Shown here: piece after piece, positions 27,106 through 33,560 of the stretch | How positions within the stretch are numbered: the stretch's first letter is position 1 | Layout of the letters: each line of letters starts with the position of its first letter | Source of the DNA: an uncultured Fretibacterium sp. | GTDB taxonomy: Bacteria > Synergistota > Synergistia > Synergistales > Aminobacteriaceae | NCBI GenBank assembly: GCA_937915755.1 | Contig: CALGGR010000265.1 | Span: forward strand, 1-33,560 | DNA length: 33,560 bases | Direction: 5' to 3' | The notes under the pieces: model-generated | What the model saw: only the letters and a program-made list of their open reading frames with translations | Told to the model about the DNA's origin: nothing | The model's database searches: none | Program-made: the position numbers and the translations under genes

Positions 27106-27417
27106 TGTCGAAGTTCTTCGGTGACGTCGAAAGTTTCAATCCCTTATAGGAAGGTTCGGTACGGAGGTATCTCGTCATGGAGATGGGATACAAAACGTTT
27201 CAATCCCTTATAGGAAGGTTCGGTACTTATTCCAAGGAAAATGAATCAATAAACCTTAAAGTTTCAATCCCTTATAGGAAGGTTCGGTACGACAGTGTAA
27301 TGTATTCTCCTTTGGATAAGAATAGTTTCAATCCCTTATAGGAAGGTTCGGTACAGATTCGCGAACATCGAGGAAAAGCGTGAAGCAGTTTCAATCCCTT
27401 ATAGGAAGGTTCGGTAC
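27088..27417 (-). CRISPR. Short CRISPR array, five full repeats plus a degenerate terminal repeat
   Basis: Five identical 30-base repeats lie at 27133-27162, 27197-27226, 27261-27290, 27325-27354 and 27388-27417, with spacers of 33 to 34 bases. Each begins GTTTCAATCCC on the plus strand and ends GGTTCGGTAC. A further partial copy (12 exact bases, 27088-27099) lies at the left end, 33 bases from the first full repeat. On the minus strand the repeat ends ATTGAAAC, the usual crRNA 5'-handle of type I-B/III-like systems, and the decayed copy has lost that end, as leader-distal repeats do. Transcription is therefore inferred to be leftward, with the leader on the right. No cas gene is in the window. 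Confidence 0.95.
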
Positions 27418-27892
27418 CCTCGACACCACTTGCAACTGCTATATTAGAAATTTTAACACGATTGCGCGGAATACGCAAATCAACTATCAATCAAACTTGT
27501 AAATGCTTATCAACACTGAAAAACATGGTTTTGTTGGCCTGCGTCGACCTCAGCAAAAACTCAATTTTTCGGAGGTGTTTTTTGGCATTGGTCAGACTGA
27601 TACAAAATTTTCATTTACAGAGTAGTGGTTTCAAGGTTTTATGTGGTGAAAAAGTTTGACTATTGTGCGTCGGTTATTGTTGGAAAGTTTTGAGTATTCA
27701 GTAAATAAGACCTTCAAATAATGCCATTTTCGTAGATAAACTCTCTATTCATGCTGAATTATAACAATATTTGCAGAGTTTAGTGATTCAAACATAAGAT
27801 GTAAGTTATCAGAGTATACGGAATTTAGCAGGAACGCTCAAACTGTTGTAACCACACATCACTTCGGCTGAAAATCCTAATCAGTTCTGGTG
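27418..27892 (-). promoter_or_regulatory. Probable CRISPR leader and AT-rich intergenic region
   Basis: 475 bases between the array and kptA contain no supported gene. The array orientation makes this the leader side. It is AT-rich, with several A/T runs and a GAGGTCGACG block (minus strand, about 27542-27552). A 7-bp imperfect hairpin (GATT-GCG...CGC-AATC, about 27460-27482) lies near the array. The exact leader boundary and promoter are not resolved by eye. Confidence 0.5.
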
Positions 27893-28438
27893 TTAATTCT
27901 TACATGAGCTCTTTATCTTAACTAAATATTTCACAGGCACAGCTTTAGTAAGCCACACCTCATTCACGGAGCGATAGAAAGTGGATCCGTCTTTCGTCAT
28001 CTGGCTGCTCAGCACTTCAAACACAATCGGTTTCCCATGTCTCCTGCCAACTTCTTTAGCAGTCTTCTCATCAGCAGACAGGTGAACGTACAAGCGGCTC
28101 ATGGGCAGTAATCCCTGCTGTTCTATCGAAGCGATAAACTTCTCACCAGTTCCGTGATATAGGATTTCAGGCGGAATGACTTCAGGCAGTTCAACGTCAA
28201 AAGGGATAGAATGACCTTGGTTTGCTCTGATGGGCGTCTTTGTGTCGTCGAATGAATATCTTTGCTTCTCATCAGACTGTACAATTTCTTCGAGTGTTTC
28301 CATAGAGAAAGGCCGTGTTCTGGTAACGCCTTTGATCAATTCGCCAACGTCTGCCCAACCGTGTTCGTCTAAAGTTATACCAATAACCTCCGGCTTGTGG
28401 CGCAGAATGAGACTGATATATTTGCTAATATTCTTCAT
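27893..28438 (-). CDS. kptA: RNA 2'-phosphotransferase (KptA/Tpt1)
   Basis: 181 aa, the usual length. The N-terminal winged-helix part reads KYISLILRHKPEVIGITLDEHGWADV, with catalytic Arg13-His14. RANQGHS (71-77), ILYHGTGEKF (92-101), SRLYVHLS (114-121) and GRRHGKPIVFEV (131-142) give the remaining RNA- and NAD-binding residues; Arg13, His14, Arg71 and an Arg at 132/133 match the four essential residues of Tpt1. Tpt1 enzymes remove an internal 2'-phosphate from RNA by transferring it to NAD, giving ADP-ribose 1'',2''-cyclic phosphate and nicotinamide. It is the last gene of the run, 26 bases after the Thg1-like gene, and fits an RNA-repair role. No clear terminator follows it. Confidence 0.93.
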   Translation of the reverse strand: MKNISKYISLILRHKPEVIGITLDEHGWADVGELIKGVTRTRPFSMETLEEIVQSDEKQRYSFDDTKTPIRANQGHSIPFDVELPEVIPPEILYHGTGEKFIASIEQQGLLPMSRLYVHLSADEKTAKEVGRRHGKPIVFEVLSSQMTKDGSTFYRSVNEVWLTKAVPVKYLVKIKSSCKN

Positions 28439-28464
28439 TTTTTTGTATCATCGACACAATCATT

Positions 28465-29220
28465 TCACTTCAAAAACGATAATATGAAACTGTTGTAATC
28501 TTCTCCCGATGGAATATTAAGATCGACATACAATTCTCTACGTTTTGCAGTGACAGCTTCCTTCTTTATCGGGTCATATCCATCTTTCACGATGTCCTTA
28601 AAGTATACCCCTACACCTCTTTTTTGCCACTCCGGAAGGTCATTATAGTTTATGCCTTTTTGAAAAAGCATTTCGTTTTTGAATGATACGTCCTTTCCTT
28701 TCAACTCTTTATCAGCTTCATTTTGATCTAGCCCTTCTCTTCTTAGAATCCAGTAACAGTACGAATTTAGAGAGTTTCTATGCGCATCCTCCTGCCTCCA
28801 CATAAAATAGTCAGCTACGCGCTCCTTGTTGGGAAGAGGTATAACTCTGCAATCGAACACAGATACTATTCCAAGTGCTATGGAAAAAGCTGCGCTAGCT
28901 TCGCCTGCTAATATCGTATTTATTTTTCTTACTTTCCTCCCAAAGGTATTTTCTTCGGAATGAAACAATAACGAAATCTCGTCACTTTCTGTATACCCAT
29001 AAACAATCCGAAAACCGCACCCCATAAGGCTCTTTACTGTTTTTATCATCAGATCACGAAATTTTACATCGAATGGCGCTTCAAATTTACACACATCTTT
29101 TGTCAGTCTGGTAAATGACCGTCCATCCAGTCTTGCAACAATGTACATATCTGGAAGTATATATTGATCCAGAGATTCTTCATATATTCTCATTTTCTTA
29201 TCGAAATCATCAAACCTCAT
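28465..29220 (-). CDS. Thg1-like 3'-5' RNA polymerase (TLP)
   Basis: 251 aa, typical of bacterial Thg1-like proteins. IVARLDGRSFTRLTK has metal-binding Asp32, and YGYTESDEISLLF has Asp80-Glu81, the second metal site of the palm-like domain. KINTILAGEASAAFS and YFMWRQEDAHRNSLNSYCYWILRREG are further family blocks. Thg1 adds G to the 5' end of tRNA-His; bacterial TLPs mostly add templated nucleotides in the 3'-5' direction to repair 5'-truncated tRNAs. It lies 3 bases after the kinase gene and 26 bases before kptA, so coupled expression is likely. All key residues appear intact. Repair rather than tRNA-His maturation is inferred from context. Confidence 0.93.
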   Translation of the reverse strand: MRFDDFDKKMRIYEESLDQYILPDMYIVARLDGRSFTRLTKDVCKFEAPFDVKFRDLMIKTVKSLMGCGFRIVYGYTESDEISLLFHSEENTFGRKVRKINTILAGEASAAFSIALGIVSVFDCRVIPLPNKERVADYFMWRQEDAHRNSLNSYCYWILRREGLDQNEADKELKGKDVSFKNEMLFQKGINYNDLPEWQKRGVGVYFKDIVKDGYDPIKKEAVTAKRRELYVDLNIPSGEDYNSFILSFLK

Positions 29221-29223
29221 TTT

Positions 29224-29685
29224 CTAAGCCTCTTCCAGCCAATTCTCAACAATGAATTTGTTATTTTTGACGTGTACATAATATAGTTCATCAAAGCCCT
29301 CTGAGTATGTTGGCAACTGCATATTACTGTAAATGGACTTCACGGCAATATCTGGAACCCTTGCTCTTCCTTCCCTATGCTGATTTCTTTTCATACATTC
29401 TGAAATAGAAGAGCGGAAGTAATACCCTATAATTCTATAATTGTTCTCCTTTGCTTTGTTAATATAGCGAGCCCTATCCTCAATGAACGGATTTGTGTTG
29501 TCGATCACAAAAGGCGATCCGTTCTTGATACACTTTTCAAGCAGTATTTTTTCCTTATTTCTAGTATTCAAAATGTCCAAGCTGATGTGAACGTAGTTTC
29601 TAAATACTTCATGATAAAACGAACTTTTCCCGCTTGCCGGAATCCCAATAAAAATAACTGCATTCTTGTTGTTACTTTGTCCCAT
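29224..29685 (-). CDS. P-loop polynucleotide-kinase-like protein (T4 Pnk/PNKP 5'-kinase type)
   Basis: 153 aa from the ATG at 29685, preferred because GAAGG lies just upstream and the P-loop then sits near the N-terminus; the frame stays open to 29859 but that part lacks any domain pattern. IFIGIPASGKSS (about 12-23) is Walker A, HISLD carries the candidate catalytic Asp37, and FVIDNTNPFIEDRARYINKAKE and RVPDIAVKSIYSNMQLPTYSEGFDELYYV are the blocks found in PNKP-type kinases and AAA_33 relatives. It would put a phosphate on 5'-OH RNA (or DNA) ends. The phosphatase half of PNKP is absent. The position just before the Thg1-like gene suggests it prepares 5' ends for repair. Confidence 0.8.
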   Translation of the reverse strand: MGQSNNKNAVIFIGIPASGKSSFYHEVFRNYVHISLDILNTRNKEKILLEKCIKNGSPFVIDNTNPFIEDRARYINKAKENNYRIIGYYFRSSISECMKRNQHREGRARVPDIAVKSIYSNMQLPTYSEGFDELYYVHVKNNKFIVENWLEEA

Positions 29686-29821
29686 GGGACCTTCATCGGT
29701 GAAAGTGTTGCTAATAACAAAACTCTCAGGCAAAGTCTCATGGAAAGTTATCCCAGAGATAACGCAGCCAGTTTCATCTTTATATGGCAAGGAATTTTTT
29801 GTAATGGTGTTAACTTGTATC

Positions 29822-30151
29822 TTAAAACATACACATATCCATTTTGCATATCTTCCCATCTCGAACTTTTATCCTGAGGTAAGCGACAGTATTCTCATCC
29901 TGAACAAGTTTTATCATATTTCCCTCCCCAAAATAATTGTCCTTAACTATAGAAACTTCAATTTTTGAGCCGTGCTTCTTAAGCGTTTCAAACTTTTCAG
30001 TTATATAGCTCGGGTATTCATCAGCATACATTGAAGCAAAAACCTTTTGAGAGTCATATTGAAATTCGGGATGAATATACTTTACTAGTTCGGAAGCGTC
30101 TAAAGTCTTCCATGCGTGAGCTAAGATTTCCAGGAGTTGTTGATGCTCCAT
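29822..30151 (-). CDS. NTF2/SnoaL-like small protein
   Basis: 109 aa. LEILAHAWKTLDASELVKYIHPEFQYDSQKVFASM is the helical start of an NTF2-like cone fold, followed by three beta strands (KIEVSIVKDNYFG, MIKLVQDENTVAYLRIKVRDGKICKMDM). These folds bind small molecules or act as enzymes or protein partners; nothing here shows which. It starts 2 bases after the Sel1-repeat gene stop and leaves 136 bases before the likely kinase start. It probably belongs to the same transcript. Confidence 0.6.
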   Translation of the reverse strand: MEHQQLLEILAHAWKTLDASELVKYIHPEFQYDSQKVFASMYADEYPSYITEKFETLKKHGSKIEVSIVKDNYFGEGNMIKLVQDENTVAYLRIKVRDGKICKMDMCMF

Positions 30152-30153
30152 TT

Positions 30154-30957
30154 CTATAACCCTTCTTTCTGTGAATTGAAGAAATCAAGAGCTTTTTGTG
30201 CTTGGCTAAATCCTTGATCAGACGCAAACTTAAACCATTTAATTGCTTCGTCTATGTCTTGTCTCACGCCTTTACCCTGCGCGTACATCTCACCTAAATT
30301 GTTCTGCGCTATGGCATACCCCTTTTCAGCCGCTTTACGATACCACTTTACGGCCTCTGCATAGTTCTGTTTTACACCACGTCCTTTCGAGTACATGAGG
30401 CCTATATTAGTCTCTGCTGCTGCTTCGCCATTTTCAGCCGCAAGTTTGTACCATTTTAGTGCTTCCGTGTAATCTTGGGGAACAACTTTTCCGTCACTAT
30501 AGAGCAACCCCAAATAAAAATAAGATTCGGGAAATCCTTGCTGTGCAGCTTTTTGAAACCATTCGAATGCTTCGTAGTCGTTTTGAGGAACGCCCTCACC
30601 ATTGAAGTATAAATACCCCAATTCATTTTGAGCTTCTGCATTTCCTTGTTCGGCCAGCTTGATAAGTTTCTGTATAGCAGGATCATCGTAGTAGAATTGC
30701 AGCCCTTTTGGTGCTTCCTTAGAAATTTCGGTTGCATAAGGATCTATGTAAACTTTAATGCTATGTTCCATTCCAGCTTCTTCGTAACGAAGCATATAGC
30801 CGTCAATAATACCACCGTTCCTCCCTTTGAAACTTCCCAGGCGTTTATAATAGACGGGCTTGTTGTCATGCGTGCGGAGGGCATTAAGGTATGCATAACT
30901 ATCAGGAATACTCGTTGTTAATATAGGATTTTCGATTGTTGTCGCAAATTGACTCAT
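30154..30957 (-). CDS. Sel1-repeat (TPR-like) protein
   Basis: 267 aa without a signal peptide. Residues about 1-90 are unassigned (PVYYKRLGSFKGRNGGIIDGYMLRYEEAGMEH looks like a small beta domain). From about 97 there are at least four Sel1-like repeats of 36 residues: AEAQNELGYLYFNGEGVPQNDYEAFEWFQKAA, then three more with the same GLMYSKGRGVKQNYAEAVKWYRKAA pattern. Such solenoids hold protein complexes together. It heads the run of same-strand genes leading to kptA, with AGGAG before the ATG. Whether it acts with the RNA-repair enzymes or only shares their transcript is not known. Confidence 0.85.
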   Translation of the reverse strand: MSQFATTIENPILTTSIPDSYAYLNALRTHDNKPVYYKRLGSFKGRNGGIIDGYMLRYEEAGMEHSIKVYIDPYATEISKEAPKGLQFYYDDPAIQKLIKLAEQGNAEAQNELGYLYFNGEGVPQNDYEAFEWFQKAAQQGFPESYFYLGLLYSDGKVVPQDYTEALKWYKLAAENGEAAAETNIGLMYSKGRGVKQNYAEAVKWYRKAAEKGYAIAQNNLGEMYAQGKGVRQDIDEAIKWFKFASDQGFSQAQKALDFFNSQKEGL

Positions 30958-31041
30958 TATAATTTTTTCTCCTGCGAAAATTTGCTATATTTTAACATCA
31001 ATTTTTGTATTGAGCTTCGCATGACGTGAGATTAGTCAGCT

Positions 31042-32136
31042 TTATGGTCCCATAACAGAGATCAAATCATATCCTTTTTCCTGGCCGATTTTTATCATGT
31101 ATTCCAACCTATAAATAAGCCGGCGATAAAAATCTATAATCATCTCAGGCTCAGTATTATCCACTGTAGGTCTAGTATCATTGTACTCTTTGATCTGTTC
31201 GCTGCTCATGTCTTTAGCATATAGTAATTTATAAGTCTTAGTTCCTCTTTTCTCTCTTAACTTGACTGTAAATTCGTTTTCTTTTCCTGCAGATAAAGCC
31301 CTGATCGTGTCCTCTAAATCTTTTATGATATTCATAACAGAATCATGTGTATAGAAATTGTGAGTCAGGTACCATGCGAAGCTATCTATATACTTTGTAT
31401 GCACGCCGTCACTTTCTGTCCAGTAAATATCCATCCTATTTTTATTGGCTTCAAGTTCATTATCAAAATGCTTATAGAGAAAGGGCGCAAGATATTGGCT
31501 AACGTCATCTTCTTCAATTGAGATTTCAGCACTTTTCATCTCAGCAATATTATCCCAGTCATTTGTGTCTGTACAATCAACAACCCTTACCGGCATGATC
31601 CAAAAATATGATGAACAGTCGTGGCCGTCAATGATTTCAATCTCTTCTTTGAAAATATCCCTGCCATAAAAATTAGAATACAGCTCTTTAATTTTAATGA
31701 GGACTTCTTCTTTAGTTTGTTGAAGTGCTAAAGCATCGTCAAATATAGTTTTCAATGCAAAGAACGACTTAGTATGAATATTTGACACTGATAAAACTTT
31801 ATCAACCGAATAGTAAACCGTGTCGTCGGCCATGTATTGAGCATAATCCTCTTGGAATAAGCGCATCATATCCATCGTGTACAATTGCGATGGAGCACAC
31901 AATCTTATGAAATCAGTTTCTTTTTTAGGAAATATGCCGTTCATAGCATCCATAATTTCCTCTTTGGAGACTTCCTGGTAATTCTTGACGGTTATTCTCT
32001 CTTGTCCCGTACGTCTATGCTTCCGCCAATTTTTGTACGTGGGATCATAAATATAATAGAGATATTCGTTATGAGTAATAAAAATCAGATTCTCTTCAGG
32101 AAATCTTACGGCTTCAAAATCATCAAATAACTTCAT
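31042..32136 (-). CDS. Hypothetical 364-aa cytoplasmic protein
   Basis: No family recognised. There is no signal peptide or membrane segment; it is rich in Asp, Glu, Lys and Tyr. The N-terminus (NLIFITHNEYLYYIYDPTYKNWRKHRRTGQERI) looks like a beta-rich start, and the middle has SSYFWIMPVRVVDCTDTNDWDNIAEM. The C-terminal 80 residues are helical and charged. A clean AGGAG lies 5 bases before the ATG, and a good promoter lies at 32170-32198. Its stop is 84 bases from the Sel1-repeat gene start on the same strand, so it may or may not belong to the RNA-repair transcript. Confidence 0.7.
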   Translation of the reverse strand: MKLFDDFEAVRFPEENLIFITHNEYLYYIYDPTYKNWRKHRRTGQERITVKNYQEVSKEEIMDAMNGIFPKKETDFIRLCAPSQLYTMDMMRLFQEDYAQYMADDTVYYSVDKVLSVSNIHTKSFFALKTIFDDALALQQTKEEVLIKIKELYSNFYGRDIFKEEIEIIDGHDCSSYFWIMPVRVVDCTDTNDWDNIAEMKSAEISIEEDDVSQYLAPFLYKHFDNELEANKNRMDIYWTESDGVHTKYIDSFAWYLTHNFYTHDSVMNIIKDLEDTIRALSAGKENEFTVKLREKRGTKTYKLLYAKDMSSEQIKEYNDTRPTVDNTEPEMIIDFYRRLIYRLEYMIKIGQEKGYDLISVMGP

Positions 32137-32169
32137 TTTTCTCTCCTATATATTTCAATTCGAATTTAT

Positions 32170-32198
32170 ATTATAATGCATTAAATGTAAAACAACAA
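32170..32198 (-). promoter_or_regulatory. Sigma-70-type promoter for the 364-aa gene and perhaps the RNA-repair run
   Basis: On the minus strand TTGTTG (32193-32198) and a perfect TATAAT (32170-32175) are 17 bases apart and 34 bases before the ATG. The genes from 32136 to 27893 are all on this strand with short gaps, so this could drive the whole block. Confidence 0.6.
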
Positions 32199-32222
32199 AA
32201 ATATGAAGCGAGTTGGATAGCC

Positions 32223-32639
32223 GTGCCGTTCAAAATTATCCGTAATGACATAACAAAGGTCAGAGCTAATGTAATTGTGAACACAGCCAATCCACGTCCA
32301 ATAACAGGTACTGGCATGGGTAGTGCCGTATACCATGCTGCAGGAGAAACAGAGCTGCTTTCAGAGCGCAAGAAGATCGGCACAATTGCTCGTGGTCAGG
32401 CAGCAGATGCATCGGCGTTCAATCTACTGTCAAAATATATCATTCACACGGTGGGTCCTAAATGGATTGACGGCAATCACGGTGAGAGGGAAATATTACA
32501 TTCGTGCTATGAGAATTCGCTGTTACTTGCTGTGAGGCTAAAAGCTAAGAGCATTGCTTTTCCCCTCATTGCTACAGGAAATTATGGTTTTCCAAAAGAT
32601 GAGACTCTTAGTATTGCGCTGAATGAGATATGCAAATAA
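32223..32639 (+). pseudogene. Macro-domain ADP-ribose-binding protein, C-terminally truncated
   Basis: 138 aa from a GTG. FKIIRNDITKVRANVIVNTANPRPITGTGMGSAVYHAAGE holds the ADP-ribose-binding loop 1, and IAFPLIATGNYGFP is loop 2. YIIHTVGPKW and REILHSCYENSLLLA are further family blocks. Intact macro domains run to about 165-180 residues; here the chain ends at SIALNEICK, before the final strand and helix, and many relatives have an extra C-terminal region. Macro proteins hydrolyse or bind ADP-ribose derivatives, including ADP-ribose-1''-phosphate. As cut, stable folding is doubtful. Confidence 0.75.
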
Positions 32640-32835
32640 TGTTAAAGCAATCTACGAGCTGCCCAAGATAAGGCCGGAAACAAACCCAGGTCCGAAAACA
32701 ACAAAAATGCTTTTGTCCATAACTGAAGAAGCATTGGAAAAGGTAAGGACAATCGTCGAAGCCGAAAAGAAACCTGTTCCCATTATACTGATACGGTTAA
32801 TCGACGAGGCTGCCTCAGCACGGGCAAACAAGTAA
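32623..32835 (+). CDS. Unrecognised 70-aa frame overlapping the macro gene end
   Basis: The frame begins 17 bases before the macro stop, in another register, and encodes NNVKAIYELPKIRPETNPGPKTTKMLLSITEEALEKVRTIVEAEKK and a helical tail. No family is apparent. It may be the tail of another gene joined here by recombination after the macro gene lost its end. No good ribosome site. Confidence 0.25.
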   Translation: MRYANNVKAIYELPKIRPETNPGPKTTKMLLSITEEALEKVRTIVEAEKKPVPIILIRLIDEAASARANK

Positions 32836-32849
32836 TAAGTCATATATTG

Positions 32850-33305
32850 CTAACCGTAGCGGAGTAAGTTCCGTAAAGCATTCCAGTCAATTTTATAGAA
32901 TTTTTTTCTGCGACTTATAGCTTTAACCGTTCGTACTGGCAGGTTTGCAAACTTTCCTTTTATGGTGTTCCTGGACTTACCAGTGAGAGACATAATTTCG
33001 TACATAGTCAGTCCGAGTCCGTAGAACGCGTCTGCTTGCAATAACAAGTCCATAATAACAGCCTTTATACCGTTTTCAGGTATAACCTTAGACAGAAGCC
33101 GCCTGAAACGTTCAAGCTGAGAAATTTTATGCTTGAGCTTGCGGTTTATATCATAAATTGTGTCAGCTACAAACTCCAAGAATCCGCAGACAAACGGAGT
33201 TAAGTCCCCGCAGTTTATTTCCGCGTCGGTGTCTTTGAGCAAAGAGTAGTATTTGCCTTTTCTGTGCTTGATTAAACGCCGCCGCACACTCGTGACTTTA
33301 GTCAT
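32850..33305 (-). pseudogene. C-terminal fragment resembling a Fic-family protein
   Basis: 151 aa. KHRKGKYYSLLKDTDAEINCGDLTPFVCGFLEFV resembles the helix after the catalytic core in Fic proteins (R..YY.AL..T....DLTPFI...L), and MYEIMSLTGKSRNTIKGKFANL resembles the winged-helix often found at the Fic C-terminus. The catalytic HPFxxGNGR motif is absent and the 13 or so N-terminal residues look unrelated, so the 5' part of the gene appears lost near 33270-33305. A Fic protein would AMPylate a target; this fragment could not. Confidence 0.45.
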
Positions 33306-33418
33306 GCGTTAGGCGGCCTGTTTTAGTTAAGTTTTCAATTTTTTCTTTTTCTGTGTTATACTTTTTTTACGTAGATGTCAGACGTAGAGATATAGATTTA
33401 CGAAAGTAGACACTAACC

Positions 33419-33560
33419 GCGCATTCTAGCGTAGCCCCGAAAGGGACGGAAATCTTTACTGGTGACAGTAGGGTTGAGCATGTGGGCAAAAGTTCCCTCA
33501 TGTTATAGGAGAAGCACCCGCACCTGTATCTGTGTTCTAGTCTTTTTGCGGTTATCGGAA
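33419..33560 (+). ncRNA. Structured RNA candidate, possibly omega/HEARO-like RNA of an IS200/IS605-group element
   Basis: No coding frame is convincing after 33305. Three hairpins follow one another: CCC-C-GAAA-GGG (33435-33445) and TACTG-GTGA-CAGTA (33457-33470), both closed by GNRA tetraloops, then CATG-t-GGG...CCC-t-CATG (33479-33502). The block continues GGAGAAGCACCCGC and runs off the window. Such dense structure beside a truncated gene fits the guide-type RNA of an IscB or TnpB element, with its protein gene expected to the right. The strand (plus) is inferred from the tetraloops. A group II intron domain is an alternative. Structure is clear; identity is tentative. Confidence 0.45.

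Noticed and set aside
27272..27490. 72-aa minus-strand frame through the CRISPR repeats
   Set aside because: Its repeated TEPSYKGLK segments are the translated CRISPR repeat, not a protein.
29686..29859. N-terminal extension of the kinase to 211 aa
   Set aside because: The added residues show no domain pattern, overlap the NTF2-like gene, and a better ribosome site precedes the ATG at 29685.

Overview
The window looks like a stretch of a Synergistota (probably Synergistaceae) chromosome. The main evidence is two secreted or surface proteins that end in the Synerg-CTERM pattern: a Ser/Gly run, Gly-Gly-Cys-(Asn/Asp)-Ala-Gly, a hydrophobic segment, and a basic tail (6320-9997 minus; 11253-15633 plus). 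Composition is mosaic. The left-end glycosidase and the right-hand block (about 27.4-32.2 kb) are visibly AT-rich, while the surface-protein genes are GC-rich. Several genes are broken, as expected of an accessory region.

Layout. 0.2-3.1 kb: a secreted GH5-like glycosidase, then a fragment of an Ig-domain surface protein that has lost its N-terminus and its C-terminal anchor. 3.4-4.3 kb: an orphan ParB-like protein. 4.5-10 kb, minus strand: a large subtilisin-family surface protease, a stand-alone protein resembling the protease's own propeptide, and a lipoprotein of the DUF1343/NamZ exo-muramidase family. 10.2-11.1 kb: a PD-(D/E)XK/Rpn-like nuclease. 11.25-15.6 kb: a giant FG-GAP-type surface protein, split in this copy by a 9-G tract just after its signal peptide, so it is a candidate for phase variation. 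15.8-19.5 kb (plus) and 21.1-25.7 kb (minus): two complete binding-protein/fused-permease/ATPase ABC importers of the iron(III)/spermidine type. They converge on a graveyard holding an Rpn-like fragment, a frameshifted and truncated recD2, and an InlB-like repeat fragment. 25.8-27 kb: a dead LMW protein tyrosine phosphatase, a small PQ-loop-like membrane protein and a half-size EamA transporter. About 27.09-27.42 kb: a short CRISPR array without cas genes, abutting a FluC-like gene remnant.

The most striking block is 27.9-30.95 kb. It is a minus-strand gene run encoding a Sel1-repeat protein, an NTF2/SnoaL-like protein, a polynucleotide-kinase-like P-loop kinase, a Thg1-like 3'-5' polymerase and a KptA/Tpt1 RNA 2'-phosphotransferase. 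Together these read as an RNA (tRNA) end-healing and repair cassette. It sits directly upstream of the CRISPR leader in the same transcriptional direction. A truncated macro-domain gene lies about 1.3 kb further along; macro proteins can act on ADP-ribose products of the kind KptA makes, so the proximity may be meaningful.

The right edge holds a Fic-like C-terminal fragment and a strongly structured, apparently non-coding segment with two GNRA-tetraloop hairpins. It may be the transposon-encoded guide-type RNA (omega/HEARO-like) of an IS200/IS605-group element whose protein gene would lie beyond the window. No tRNA or rRNA gene was recognised.
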